Origin: Haliclona indistincta
Lineage: Eukaryota; Porifera; Demospongiae; Haplosclerida; Chalinidae
Direction of reading: 5' to 3'
Length of the DNA: 64,000 nt
Assembly (NCBI GenBank): GCA_964017065.1
Contig: OZ024786.1
Coordinates: 12,595,596 to 12,659,595 of the forward strand
How positions within the stretch are numbered: the stretch's first letter is position 1; every line of letters starts with the position of its first letter. This document shows, piece by piece, positions 27,174 through 39,489 of this stretch. Made by a program: the position numbers and the translations under genes. The notes beneath the pieces are model-generated. The model searched no databases, was not told the origin of the DNA, and saw only the letters and a list, made by a program, of their open reading frames with translations.

Positions 27174-27373
27174 NNNNNNNNNNNNNNNNNNNNNNNNNNN
27201 NNNNNNNNNNNNNNNNNNNNNNNNNNNNNNNNNNNNNNNNNNNNNNNNNNNNNNNNNNNNNNNNNNNNNNNNNNNNNNNNNNNNNNNNNNNNNNNNNNNN
27301 NNNNNNNNNNNNNNNNNNNNNNNNNNNNNNNNNNNNNNNNNNNNNNNNNNNNNNNNNNNNNNNNNNNNNNNNN
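27174..27373. other. Assembly gap (200 N)
   Basis: A run of exactly 200 N begins inside the second exon of the gene B D5 domain. The sequence on the right is unrelated to the exon, so the true gap size is unknown. Confidence 0.99.
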
Positions 27374-27478
27374 TGCATCTAATTATAAAATGATGAGCCT
27401 AGTAGAGCCAATGAAATTCTGGTTTCATCACCTTCTCTTCTTTCCTGCGTGCCTGCCCGCATACCTGCTAGCCTGTTT

Positions 27479-27513
27479 TCTATCTATCTGTCTATCTGTC
27501 TATCTGTCTGTCT
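27479..27513. repeat. (CTAT/CTGT)n microsatellite
   Basis: A short tetranucleotide run immediately left of the SINE-like sequence. Confidence 0.8.
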
Positions 27514-27534
27514 GCCTGGTGGTTGCCCTAGTGG

Positions 27535-27915
27535 GTGCCCTGGTGGTTCAACTGGTACAGTCCTGGGTTTATGACCCAGAGGACACCGGAGGACACTGGT
27601 TCGAATCCCAGGACAGGAGGAAAAATAAGAACAAAAAAACATCACAAGTACTCCAGCCCACCAGCCCACCCATCTGTAAAATGGGTACCTGGTCTTGTAC
27701 TGGGGGAGCAAAGCACACCGACTGTGTCTCATTGTACCACTAATGGTAGTGGTGGGACTACAGGGTGCCCACACCGGCAGTGGGAGGCATGGTTGGTACC
27801 TCCTGCGAGTTCCTTGCCCGGGCTCCAGGAGTGCTCATAGCACCGGCACATCGTATCTGCTTAGTGCACAGGTGCCCTGGCTCGTCCAGGAACGCGTGAC
27901 CTGTAATAGGCAGCG
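27535..27915 (+). mobile_element. tRNA-derived SINE
   Basis: The 5' part carries RNA polymerase III promoter boxes: a box A-like TGGTTCAACTGG at 27543 and a perfect box B GGTTCGAATCC at 27598. An unrelated body with CTGTAAAATGGGTACCTGG follows, and then a simple-repeat tail. This is the usual SINE layout. A fragment of the 3' body (TAGTGCACAGGTGTCCTGGC) recurs in gene A intron 12 near 10960. Confidence 0.7.
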
Positions 27916-27974
27916 AGATGCTTTGCTTTGCTTTGCTTTGCTTTGCTTTGCTTTTGCTTTTGCTTTTGCTTTGC

Positions 27975-28009
<35 letters not shown>

Positions 28010-28082
28010 TTGTCTGTCTATCTCTCTATCTCTCTATCTCTCTATCTCTCTATCTCTCTATCTGTCTATCTCTCTTTCTCTT
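27916..28082 (+). repeat. SINE tail: (CTTTG)n, (TTTTGC)n, (CTGT)n, (CTAT)n
   Basis: Several adjoining simple repeats follow the SINE body and probably grew from its tail. Confidence 0.8.
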
Positions 28083-28830
28083 TCTTGAAAGTACCCACAA
28101 ACTGTCGTTAATTTTTCATAGAGGAGTGGCTTGACCACTTTAAAAGATGGAAATATTCAATGGTTTCGTGTTCATTATCTGTAGTCTGCATGTATTGGAG
28201 TCTGAAGTCTTCGAGAGAGCATGTAGTTCAGTGACTTGGCTTGTGTAGGATTACCACACTGTTGCTTGTTGCTTGTCAGCTTATAATAAATTAAAGAGTT
28301 AGAAATAGTATCTAACGAAATCGATAGTATGTATACGTAATGATAGATTGTCAATGGCCAACAGTGCAAACCAATAAGGAGAACACGGAATGGTAACTAA
28401 AGACAATGCATGCCAACATCAGTGGGTCGTCTATACTGGCTTATAGGCTAGCTGTTGACTGTTAGCCTGCATAAATTTATATGCACTGAAAAGAAAGAAG
28501 GCCACAAATTAAGAAATTTCTAAAAAAATCAAAATAATGTAGGGTAGGTAGATTAGCAATAATTATGACAAAATCTGTCACCAATGCATACTAATGCAGA
28601 TGTGATTCTCAGTCACAGTATTGCCTACCTACAGCCAGTGAAGCAACCACTGATGTTGGTCTATTATCTAGTTAATCATGTTACCAAGGAATTCCGTGTT
28701 ACCTCCTTGTTGATTTACATTGTAGGCCAGTGGCTGATTTCTTTATTGCTAATCTATCATCCATACATCCTTGTTAAAAATGTATATAAACTTTTGACTA
28801 TGTACAGTGGCTATGTCTTGTTTCTTGTAG
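28083..28830. other. Gene B2 upstream remnant (intron 2-like)
   Basis: 28600-28780 matches gene B intron 2. No signal exon, six-cysteine exon or D1 first exon is found, so the 5' end of B2 is deleted or lies in the assembly gap. Confidence 0.5.
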
Positions 28831-31800
28831 TGAATGATTTCTTCTTTGTGACATCCGACATCTTGCTGCAAAATCCAGTTACTGGTATTGATATGTTTAT
28901 TACTATCTTTGCTGATGGTATCGCTGGAGAGCCTCCTGAGACATTCACTATCACATCTCGACCACCTGGAGTCATTAGTCCTAGTGATCCACTGTTCCTC
29001 TTTCGTAATACCACAGTCACCATCATTGATGCTGATAGTGAGCCAGTAATTTACTATGACATTGTAGCCATTAAAATAAACGACAACTGCTTTTAATTAG
29101 AATAGAACATTACTTTGCTCACTGTTTTTGATTCGTCCTCTATTTAAACACCTATTAATTTTGTGAATGATAGCTCTGCTACTCTGCCTATTGTAGGATT
29201 TTTTCTAGTGTGTTTTAAGACAGTAGTAGAGAAGATATCAATTTTTGGACGGCATGTACCAGGCTTGTATAATGTTTTTTGTATAAGCAAATAAAAAGCG
29301 AAGACAATGTGTGTAGTTTCAACATGTAGTCACTGAATAGTAACCTGGATTTTGTGAGTGACTAGTCTGTCACTTGTATGACCACAATGGAATTTGCCCC
29401 CAAGTGACTTTTTCAAAAGTATGAATTATCGGACTATTGAACCTATTATCGGACGATCATTTTTGTCTCACAGCAACAGTGCAGCAGCGCTTCATTTGGT
29501 GGTGCTAGCATACGTCTACCTATGTACTAACCGGTGGTGGGCAGCAATATTCTTGAAAACTTCTTGTCATGGAGAAAGAGAAGGTAACATGATGTGCGCA
29601 ATTGGCGCCGTCACTGATCGGACAGTTAATTATTTTATACTGGGCTTTATCGCATAAAAATACTGTACTAACGTGAGCTGTGTATATACTGAGCCAGGGA
29701 TATTGCTGCACCGATTAGTACATAGGTAGGCGTATGCTAGCAGCACTAAATGAAGCGCTGCTGCACTGTTGCTGTGAGACAGAAATGATCATCCAATAAT
29801 AGGTCCAAGGCAAATTATAGCGTGGTCATAGAAGCGGCAGAGCAGTCACTCACAAAATCTCTATCTCTCTCACATACATGCCATTTGAAAAGACATGCCA
29901 TCCGAAAATTGATCATTATTTTATTACTCCAGGCGATTAGTGTGCAAACTAATTGTCAACTCAGGATGTCAATCTCACGTTACATTTTTGTACAGAGCCC
30001 ACTTACCAGTTTACCAATGGAGACTATACTGGTAGTGAAGATGCAGGAAGACCAGTAGTAGTCACTGTTAGACAGACTGTGTCCAGTGTGCAGGATATTC
30101 ATCTGCTACTAGTACCACTCACCTATGCTCAGTATATTGCACGAGCTGCCCAGGATCCTTCACTAGCTGACATTGATGTGTATCATAGAAATAGACCAGA
30201 TACTGCTGAATGTAAGTCTGTATAATTTTTTTTATGTGAATTATCATTATTATACTATTTTTCTAGATGATGTTAGACAGGATTTTGACAGTACAGTGCG
30301 CACCATGTTCTTCCCAGCTAACAGCCCCATTGAAACAGAACGAAGCATCTCCTTTCCTATCTTCGATGATGCCATTGATGAGGAACGAGAAGGATTCATT
30401 ATAGTACTGTATCGTGACACTAACCTGACCTCCATTGAGGTAGCCTTCACTCCTAACCTGAGGACCACACTAGGCAGAATCAATGATAATGATCGTGAGC
30501 ATACATATCAGTATGCTTGGTCGATTTCTTATTTCTCTCTTCCTCAGCTTTCTTCTTTGGTTTTGTTATCAATGAGGTGACCTATGATGAGGCACTTGAT
30601 CATGGTCTACAGGAGATAATGTTCAGTCCAGCCCCTGGGAATAAAACTGAAAAATCTTTTGATTTTTCTCTCAATGTAGATACCATTGAGGGTGCCTTTA
30701 TATTTGGTGGTAAGATAATGTGTCAAAATAATAATGACCAATAATAATTCTACTAATAAAATTATGTTTTCTATAGCTGATGGCGATATCACATTCGGTG
30801 CTGGGGTTATTAGACCAATACTCAGATTCAGAGCAGATGATCTACCAGAGGATCGTATTGTGACTTTCAATGTTATTCGTGATAATATTGTTGAGGGTCA
30901 GGAGATAGGTCAAGTACAGATTGCACCTTCCACCCCAAACTTATTTAAAGGTTTTGAACCCTTGTTCCAGAATGTGAAAATCATCATCACTGATGCCAAT
31001 AGTGAGTTAATGCAGCAATTATAGCAAGGAGGAACATGATCAAAACAGAGAATTATTATTATAGTTTACACTACTACTGTATTATGGCTTGGTAATGTTT
31101 TGTTTTAGTTTGCTTTAATTTTCAGCAAGTAGTGCCTGACATAATTATTGTAGTTTGGTAATGAAATTAGTCAATCTTGGAGCATAATATAATCTTGGAG
31201 TCTTTATCTGTCACTTCTTAGGAGCTGTGTTTAACCTCAGTGCTCCTCCCACTGTCCATGAGCAGAATGGAACCTTCTCAGCACTGATATCTATGACAGC
31301 ACCATCAGGTGGCACTACCATTCAAATTGAGATTGATATCATGGACCGTGGTATTACAGCTACCCGTAATGGTAAGTCTTGATTGTTGAGTCATTATCAT
31401 TAATTTTTATAACAATATTCATTTTTAGCTGATTTCCGGAGGAATGCTCCACCATCATTCATATTCCAGGGAACTGACCGACCTGCTTGTTGTCAGAGAA
31501 GTGCTCCTTATCTTGTTAGGAATGATAACGTTGCTGAGCCTGATGAAGTACTGACAATATCTATTGCACGAGGAGCAGCTAGTGCATCAATACCAGTGGA
31601 CTTTGTGATCCAAGCAGTGAATGTGACAATTATTGATGACGATAGTAAGTGCATGGTGTGACTGACCAACCAAATCACAAAAAGTGTCTTGTTATCTGCA
31701 CGCAGTGGCTATTATCGGGTTTGAGAGTGTCACATTCAGTGTCAGTGAGGGAGCAATGTTTGCTGAGATACCTGTTGCTGTGCTAGGAATCACTACACTA

Positions 31801-32104
31801 GGAAGAGAGGTCACTGTGAACTTTAGTACTATTGACCTGACTGCTATAGGTTAGTGTTGAGTCATGTGACACGCGTGTGCTAGTCATGTGTTAACCTCAT
31901 CCACAGCTGGGTCTGACTACAGTAGTACAGTGATGGAGCTCAGGTTCAATGCTGCTGTGAGCCGCCATGTTGTGAGGGTCCCCATCATACAGGACAGCAT
32001 CACTGAGAATGATGAGCGTTTCAGAGCTCGTCTTATGCTAGTGCAAAGCAATGGTATCAATGTACAGATTACTCCTGATCAAGCTATGATCACAATAATG
32101 AATG
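28831..32104 (+). pseudogene. Gene B2: Calx-beta paralogue lacking its 5' end
   Basis: Exons: D1 second half 28831-29037; D2 29996-30211 and 30267-30494; D3 30548-30709 and 30777-31001; D4 31222-31371 and 31429-31644; D5 31706-31849 and 31907-32104. All are open and phase 1, and are closest to genes B and D. The signal peptide, cysteine module and first half of D1 are absent. After D5 the D6-D9 region is reduced to scraps, and the last exon is truncated and split by a transposon. It could be the 3' part of a gene whose start is in the gap, or a gene relic; the exons themselves show no internal stops. It could even belong to gene B as a repeated domain block. Confidence 0.55.
29445..29811. mobile_element. 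Foldback-type MITE in a B2 intron
   Basis: About 110 bp at 29445-29550 are repeated inverted at 29690-29811 (shared core CACAGCAACAGTGCAGCAGC). The loop between the arms is about 140 bp and non-coding. Confidence 0.75.
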
Positions 32105-32355
32105 GTGAGCGTGTTGCTATTCTGTGTTACTTTCTTGTTGTATTGAGAATGACGACCGTAAGTTCTAGTTGGCACTGAGTGAATCTTGCTTTATACTGTA
32201 CACAACAAACCACTGAGTTACTGCTCTATAGCAGACACTGGTCCTGACTCTTGTTTTACAAAACCAACCACTGAGTTTCTGCTCTACAGTAGACACCAAC
32301 ATGCCTGTAATAACCTACTGCCCCAGAACAGGTGCATTACCAGATTGTGTACAAC

Positions 32356-32496
32356 TAGGGTTTTGCAGGTTGCTTGACCAAAAATTTACTGCTAGCGCAT
32401 GCGCACAATACATTTTCTGTACAATTATTATACAGAAACACGCTATACACATGCGCTAGTAAGAAATTGTTTGGTCAAGCAACCTGCAAAACCCTT
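32356..32496. mobile_element. Palindromic MITE, about 140 bp
   Basis: The arms of about 45 bp begin GGGTTTTGCAGGTTGCTTGA and end with the exact inverse. It lies in the degenerate region after B2 D5. Confidence 0.75.
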
Positions 32497-32619
32497 TACA
32501 TGTACAAAATTAATTGAATGCACATTTCCTACACTTATAAGGTGCTAAGTTATGATAGGCTGACCACAGACATATGCTCAACAGACCAGACTCAGAGCAT
32601 ACCGTTGTTATTAATTAAT

Positions 32620-32720
32620 TGAGAATGATGAGGCATTGATGGGATCTATTAAACTAGCAGTACCTGCAGTAGCACGAGTATCATTAGCACCTGATGAAGC
32701 TGAATTGACTATTACTGATA
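32620..32720 (+). pseudogene. Truncated last exon of B2 (left half)
   Basis: The sequence starts abruptly at ENDEALMGSIKLAVPAVARV, without a splice acceptor, and runs to ITDT, where a transposon has inserted. The rest of the exon resumes at 39490. Confidence 0.75.
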
Positions 32721-32771
32721 CAGGGGCAATTATAATTTTTCAAACTGTCCTGACAACTTGTCAGAACACAA

Positions 32772-33321
32772 CAATTAATAATCATCGTGGCCTAAATGCA
32801 CAGTTACACATATTCGATACCTCCGACACCGTAATACGGAAGAGGTAGGGTTGTAGTTACCGCAAGGGACACTCCCCAGTGCCAGTCTCCCGTATACACG
32901 GGGCAACAACTCTCTCTCCACCACGGAGAGCCCACTGCCACCTTATAGGCAGGACACCACAAACAACCTAATCTCCCACACCACAAGTGGGGCCACTACA
33001 CATAAAACAACAGGGGGAGTGTATGCCAACCCACGGCACCGATGCCCTTGCGGAGCTCAACACTCAAAGAGTGGAGTGGCACTAACACATAACAGCAAAA
33101 AAAAAAAAAGAAAATAAATAATAAAAAGAACAAGAAAGAAAGAGAACAGAAAGACAGAGGAGTGAAAAGGGGAGGAGGGAGGGAGAATTAAAAATGGAAG
33201 TAACGTGGACGAGCCAGACTGAACTGGTCACGCCTATAAATACCACCGGCATGGGAGACCAACGGCATGAGGAGTGGCCACTCGTTTATTAACCGCGTCT
33301 AATAATTGCATTATAAACGCT
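32772..33321. mobile_element. Short tandem unit 1 (550 bp) joined at CAATT
   Basis: CAATT stands at its left edge and again at the junction with unit 2. The first 276 bp match the start of unit 2 with one difference, and the last 138 bp match the end of unit 2. The 136-bp middle is purine-rich and unique. It looks like a deleted derivative of the large unit or of a shared parent. Confidence 0.65.
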
Positions 33322-36300
33322 CAATTAATAATCATCGTGGCCTAAATGCACAGTTACACATATTCGATACCTCCGACACCGTAATACGGAAGAGGTAGGG
33401 TTGTAGTTACCGCAAGGGACACTCCCCAGTGCCAGTCTCCCGTATACACGGGGCAACAACTCTCTCTCCACCACGGAGAGCCCACTGCCACCTTATAGGC
33501 AGGACACCACAAACAACCTAATCTCCCACACCACAAGTGGGGCCACTACACATAAAACAACAGGGGGAGTGTATGCCGACCCACGGCACCGATGCCCAAA
33601 ACACTCCCCAAAACCGAAGGTAACCAACCACCTCCAATCCTGCTCATGATCCTGAAACCCCTTCAACTCTCTCTGAGAAAAGGAAAAAACTGAGAAGAAA
33701 CAACATGTTCTGGAAACCAATAAGTAATCAAACCACCATTAGTCACAACAGTGCACAACAGTCACAACAGTCACAAAAGTAGAGCAAACAATCAAGTACG
33801 AATAAGCCATCACTCGTACAGACAAAGACAAAGCAACGAGGAAGACACAGCTAGCACAAACTAAGTCAAATAAGACCTAGCTAGCTCAGACCAGGACAAG
33901 ATACTATCGATAAATGGGGATGAATGAAAGTAAAGATCGCGCAATACCCAAACAGGTCTCACTGATCACCCAGAGAGCATAGCCCCCACAGTTGAGTCAT
34001 CAGAATGAACATGCAAACCCAGCCAGCACATCCCCAAAAACAGCAACAGTAGAATCGACCCATGATGAATGCCACTGAAAGCTAAACCAACCAGGAGCGA
34101 AGTAACCACCACAAACATAAATACCAGACGCCTCAGGGAAAACCTGATGACGAACACTAAGGCTACACAACCAGCCACATGCAAACAGGCTGTAGCAAGC
34201 AAGAAAGTATGCCTCCAACATGCAGAACAATGAAGTATAAATTATTGTAATAGCGCAACTATGGCATATACTGATACAACTATAGACAAGAATCAGCGAA
34301 CCGCAAGTCCGCAACACATACTGGACAGCACAATTAAGCAATATAAATCGCATAGACAAATTAATGATAAATGTAGAGCAAGACACAGCACAGCTAGTGC
34401 AAGCAATGCATACTATATAAACCAGAAACAACACACATGTACGTGTAGCACAACTCAGCACAAGTAAAACAGCCAAACAATAAATATTGAATACAGCCAG
34501 TGCAAGCAACAATGGACATGTAGCGCAAACAATACTGCACCGCACATGCGCAGCACATAACAGACAAATAAGATAGTGCAACACCCAGCACAACCAGGCA
34601 CATACCACATAGCCCAGAAACAATACACATGTATAGCAACACAATAGGAAACCACCCAGTGCAACACCTACCACAGCGCACGCAATGCTTATAACATATA
34701 GGCAAGAATGAAATGCAGTACAACACATACCGCACTGTGCAAACAATGCCTAATTCAACATATAGACAAGAATGCAGTACAGTGCAACACATACTGCACA
34801 GTGTAAGCAAAGCATAACATAATAGACAAGAAACCAATAATAATTATAGTACAACACATACCGCACAACGCAAGCAATCCTTAACGTATACATGTAGACG
34901 AGAAAGACGTACAGTGCAACACCTACCGCCCCACCACAAGCAATGCTTAACGAATAGACAGAAAACAATATTATAGACAGAAAACAATATTATAGAGCAA
35001 CACTGTACATCAACCGCAGGCAACGCATATGCAACCGAGAGACAAACAATAATTACAGCACAACACATGAAGGCACAGCGCAAGCAACTAACACAAAGAC
35101 AATAAATAGCCACAACTACAGCACAAAGCGTAGAACACACAACTATAGAGCAACACATACTGCCCAGTGTTAACAATATAGAGAGGAAACAACATAGTCC
35201 AGCAGGTAACCCATACAGCATTGAGTTGGCAACGCAGAGAGGAAACAACATATACTAGCAGGCAAAGCATACCGAAGGCAAAGCATTGTAAAGAGGAACA
35301 ACATACCTCTGCAGGCAGCCTATCTAGCATTGTGCTAGCAATGTAGAGAGGAAACAACATACCTCTGCAGGCAGCCTTGTGCTAGCAATGTAGAAAGGAA
35401 ACAACATAGACTGGCAGGTAAAGCATATAGCAACGTGATAGCAAAATGGGAGAGGAGAGTAAAGAAACTTAAGTACCAACATGAAACAGAAGGTGAAGTA
35501 AACAATGCCTACCGGGTGTATACTAATAAGCAAAATGCCAACAACATTAATAGAAACAGCAACTAAATGCCACATGGACAGGAACCAAGGAACAGATACC
35601 ACTGACACACTGCACAATTAAGCAATGCGAACAAGAAGCAGTCAAGTAAAGCACATAACATAGACAAGAAACCAGCAACCACAAACCTGCTGCACTGTAC
35701 AAATACTGCATACAGCACAGACAAGTATAGAGAAGGAAACAACCCATATGATATACGGGAGATGAGGAAAATGTACCGACATACAGCGCAGCAAGAAACA
35801 GTAAGCAAACATCATGGACCGCACCGTATAAACAATGCAACACCACTAGCAGACAATGCCTACCATTACAACTAATGTCCACACAGTCATAGAACCATGC
35901 CAAGTAACAAATTATTCTAGCACAAACCACCTATATGCAATCGACACCAGCGATCAGGGAACCATGAAGTGGAAAATGAATGTACAATAACTAGAGCACC
36001 ACCCCAACAAGAAGTGATCAGATCAACCACAGATGTCGCCGGATGTCGAAAGGTGGGTCACACCCCCGACAACTAACCTTAGAAACTAACACACATACAT
36101 ACGAAAGATATTAGACTCGCATCCTATAATATGAAGACAGAAGATGCCATGCCCCACTAAAGGCAGGTTGGTGACAGCATAGGCTGAACCCCATACTCAC
36201 AGAGGCCACATTACGCAACATTACCTAAGCAAATCATATCAAAGTCACAGCAATAATTATTACGCTAAACCCAGGCAGTAAGAAACAGTCAGCAAACAAC

Positions 36301-38998
36301 ACATACCGCACTATATAAACAATGGAGACTATACCTACAAGCAACCAGCAAAGAATGCATACTGCCAAACACCACTAGCATACACTGCTCACCACTAGCA
36401 TACAATGCTCACCACTAACAATAATACAGCAAACAACACATACTGTATAGGCAACCCAACCACTACACAGCCATATACATGAGGTAAAAAAGGCAATGTA
36501 ATTAATGCCCGCCCAGTCATACACCCATGCAAATAACAACTCATTTCAGCACAAACCACCAAACCATACCGATATGCAAACAACCCCGCAATCAGGGAAC
36601 CATGAAGTGGAAAAAGTGAATTTATCTGCAAAATAAGTCGGATAGGACCGACGAATGAAAAAGGAACGCCGAGTGAAAACGTGACTCACAACAACTAGAG
36701 CACCACTCAAAAACAAGAACAAGTGATCAGCAACAGAAGCCACAAGATGTTGAAGGGTGGGTCACACCGTCGAAAACCAACCATAGAAACTAACAGCCAA
36801 CCATAGAAACTAACAGCCATACATATAAATTAGACTCACATCCTATACTAATTATGAAGACAGAAGCTTCCATGCCACACTAAAGGCAGGTTGTTAACAG
36901 CATAAGCAGAACCCCGTACTCACAGCGGCAACATTACGCAATATTACCCAAGCCAACTATACTCAAAGTTATAGTAACTACTAAGCGAAACCCATAAGAA
37001 GAGAAGGGCTAGTGATGTCACATATACCTACCACCAACAAAAGGCGTCCTAGCCAGCATAGACATGATAGTAGAATGACGACTCAAAGATACTCATGTCA
37101 TCTTAAGGACATCAAGTAAGCAAGAGGCAATGCGTAACATAATGAGTAACAAACAAACCCAACACATGCTGAAGCCAGGCATGAGGTATGAGAAATAACA
37201 TCAACAACACCAATAAATTTGGCATAGAAAAACCCCTGTAAGAAAACAACAGACAAGAAAGCCAAACCCAAAGTAAAGATGTCACACAAGCAAAGGCTAT
37301 ACTCAAAGTTATAGCAACTAATATGCTAAACCCAGAAGAAGAGAAGGGCTAGTGCTGCAAGCCATGCATCAAATAACGTGCATCGAACAACAGAGCCGAG
37401 CAGGAATCCCATCTCCCCGCAAGAAACGTCAGCTGAGGGGTAGCTTACAACAATGCACCCAAATGTCCCATAGTCTGATAAACGCTAAAAAGCCCCCCCA
37501 AAAAAACAGTCCGTCCTAGGACAGGGCTACAAACACATGAAATATGTTGCCTCACAAGAAACAGCATACCGTAGGTCCGCAACACATACTGAACAGCACA
37601 AGCAACCAACATATTATGGTATAGACAAATAAATACAGAGCAAGACACAGCACAGCTAAAGCAAGCAATGCATACCACATAAACAAGAAACGACACACAT
37701 GCACGTATAGCACAACTCTGCACAAATAAAACAGACAAATAACAATCATAGTGCAACACACAACAGCCAGCGCAAGCAACAATCAACCTTTAGCACAACA
37801 CATACTGCAAAGCACATAATGTCGGGACAAAAATAAGACAATAGTAAATCACCTAGTGCAACACCTACCACAATCCACACTACAACCACACTACAATAAC
37901 CCATAATACATACAGTACAAGCCGCATAACAAAACAATCGAGGTAAAGAACATATTCAGTACAATCCAGCAAACTGAGTATACTATGCGCTGGACAGCAA
38001 ACCAGAAGCAGTACCCCATGTCTATTGCACACCGAAACAACAGGATGGACCAACAGTCTACAACCAAACGAACAAAGCAACATGGAGACAGAAGACACAC
38101 CAACCAGTATATCACTATATATATATACTGCTCACCCAAAACACAACCATGCTCAGAACACCGTGAGACAACATGCTCAGAACACCGTGAGACAACATGC
38201 TCAGAACACCGTGAGACAACATGCTCAGAACACTGTGAGACAATATGCTCAGAACACCTGAGACAACATGTTCAGAACACCCTGAGACAACATGCTCAGA
38301 ACACTGTGAGACAACATGCTCAGAACACTGTGAGACAACATGCTCAGAACACCTGAGACAACATGCTCAGAACACTGTGAGACAACATGCTCAGAACACT
38401 GTGAGACAACATGCTCAGAACACCTGAGACAACATGCTCAGAACACTGTGAGACACCATGCTCAGAACACCTGAGACAACATGCACCAATAATACATACA
38501 CAGTAAAATCCAGGCTAGCTGCGAAGCAGACACCAGTGAACAGGAGAAGAGCTCAGCCAAGAGAACTAAATACATGTACATACCAGCACAGAAAGTCTCC
38601 CCGCTCACACAGCAACGGAAACCACACAGCACGGCATTGACGGCAAGGTACGAGGTGCCCAGGAGAACGTGGAACGAAGCCGTCCCAAACAGCAGTAGAG
38701 CCAAGAACTCCGACGAGTCACGAGCCACGTGTCACATACCATAGATGCTCAAACACGGCCAGTGGACTCAGGAGGCGCGAGCAGCAAGCAGCAGAGAAAA
38801 GGAGAAGAGGAAAACCGTTGGTTGTATTCGCCAGTAGAGACACAGCAACGACCAGGACGTAGAATTAAAAATGGAAGTAACGTGGACGAGCCAGACTGAA
38901 CTGGTCACGCCTATAAATACCACCGGCATGGGAGACCAACGGCATGAGGAGTGGCCACTCGTTTATTAACCGCGTCTAATAATTGCATTATAAACGCT
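33322..38998. mobile_element. Large tandem unit 2 (5.7 kb), A/C-rich interior
   Basis: It is bounded by CAATT at 33322-33326 and 38999-39003. Its ends match unit 1. The interior (33598-38860) is rich in A and C on the plus strand and poor in G and T, with degenerate tandem copies of a roughly 60-70-bp sequence (motifs such as GCAAGCAATGC and ATAGACAAGAAAC) and larger duplicated blocks (about 35930-36310 against 36560-37000). No credible protein is encoded: the Cys-rich minus-strand frames follow from the base composition. The element class is unknown. Confidence 0.6.
38137..38482. repeat. 23-24-bp tandem repeat, about 14 copies
   Basis: Units of the form ACATGCTCAGAACACCTGAG, plus a few bases, alternate between 23 and 24 bp. 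They sit near the right end of large unit 2 and are tandem, without spacers. Confidence 0.85.
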
Positions 38999-39059
38999 CA
39001 ATTTTTGCACTGACATGTACATTATTTGAACGGACATTATCGTTATTTTTATTGAGTGC

Positions 39060-39410
39060 AAAATTGAATATGAAACTGATGCTCGCGCGATAGATGCCTT
39101 GTGAACTTCGCTGGTGGCACGGTCGACAATGTTGCTGACCTTGGATCGAGTAATCCAGGCTCTAGAGAAGTTCTTCAGAGATTGAACAGAGCGCTAGTGC
39201 TTCTTACAGACCTCGCACCATAGCGTAGCCACGTGGACTTTGTCGCGATCGAGATTGCAACGTAACCATGAGAGCGTCATGGTACTCGCGATCAAACTGC
39301 CGCTGCCACTTTTCGAAGGTACGTAGAGTTAGTAACCTGTCGCTTGGCGGCTTTACTGCTACTGGAAAAGACTAAATCTACTACACGTTTTCGACCGGCC
39401 ATTATGTCAG
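39060..39410 (-). pseudogene. hAT-type transposase N-terminal relic (zinc finger)
   Basis: The minus strand reads TFEKWQRQFDREYH and then, one base out of frame, LSWLRCNLDRDKVHVATLWC followed by EVCKKH. In further frames come NFSRAWITRS and SNIVDRATSEVHKASIARAS. These are the successive motifs of a BED-like zinc-finger N-terminus found in hAT-related proteins. Frameshifts make it inactive. Confidence 0.6.
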
Positions 39411-39489
39411 CCCACCAATAAAAATGGACGGCCGCTACGAATGAACGCCCGGAAAAATGTCCGATGTCCGACCGTTATAATTGTCCCTG

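Larger units (their letters stand above)
32721..39489. mobile_element. hAT-like element inserted in the B2 last exon
   Basis: Terminal inverted repeats are CAGGGGCAATTATAA and the inverse with one change. TGATA is duplicated on both sides (32716-32720, 39490-39494), confirmed against the uninterrupted exon of gene A. Without the nested units the element is about 540 bp. A zinc-finger relic on the minus strand (39060-39410) supports hAT affinity; a 5-bp target is shorter than the usual 8 bp. Confidence 0.7.

Noticed and set aside
27139..27382. Frames running through the run of N
   Set aside because: They are artefacts of unknown bases.
27598..27608. A functional tRNA gene at the box B motif
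   Set aside because: Stem pairing is poor and a SINE body with a tail follows, so it is tRNA-derived but not a tRNA gene.
34000..38100. Long Cys/Val/Leu-rich minus-strand frames that look like membrane proteins
   Set aside because: They follow from the A/C-rich composition of the plus strand, repeat degenerately and show no conserved motif.
38137..38482. CRISPR-like short repeat array
   Set aside because: The units are directly adjacent, without unique spacers, and the genome is eukaryotic.
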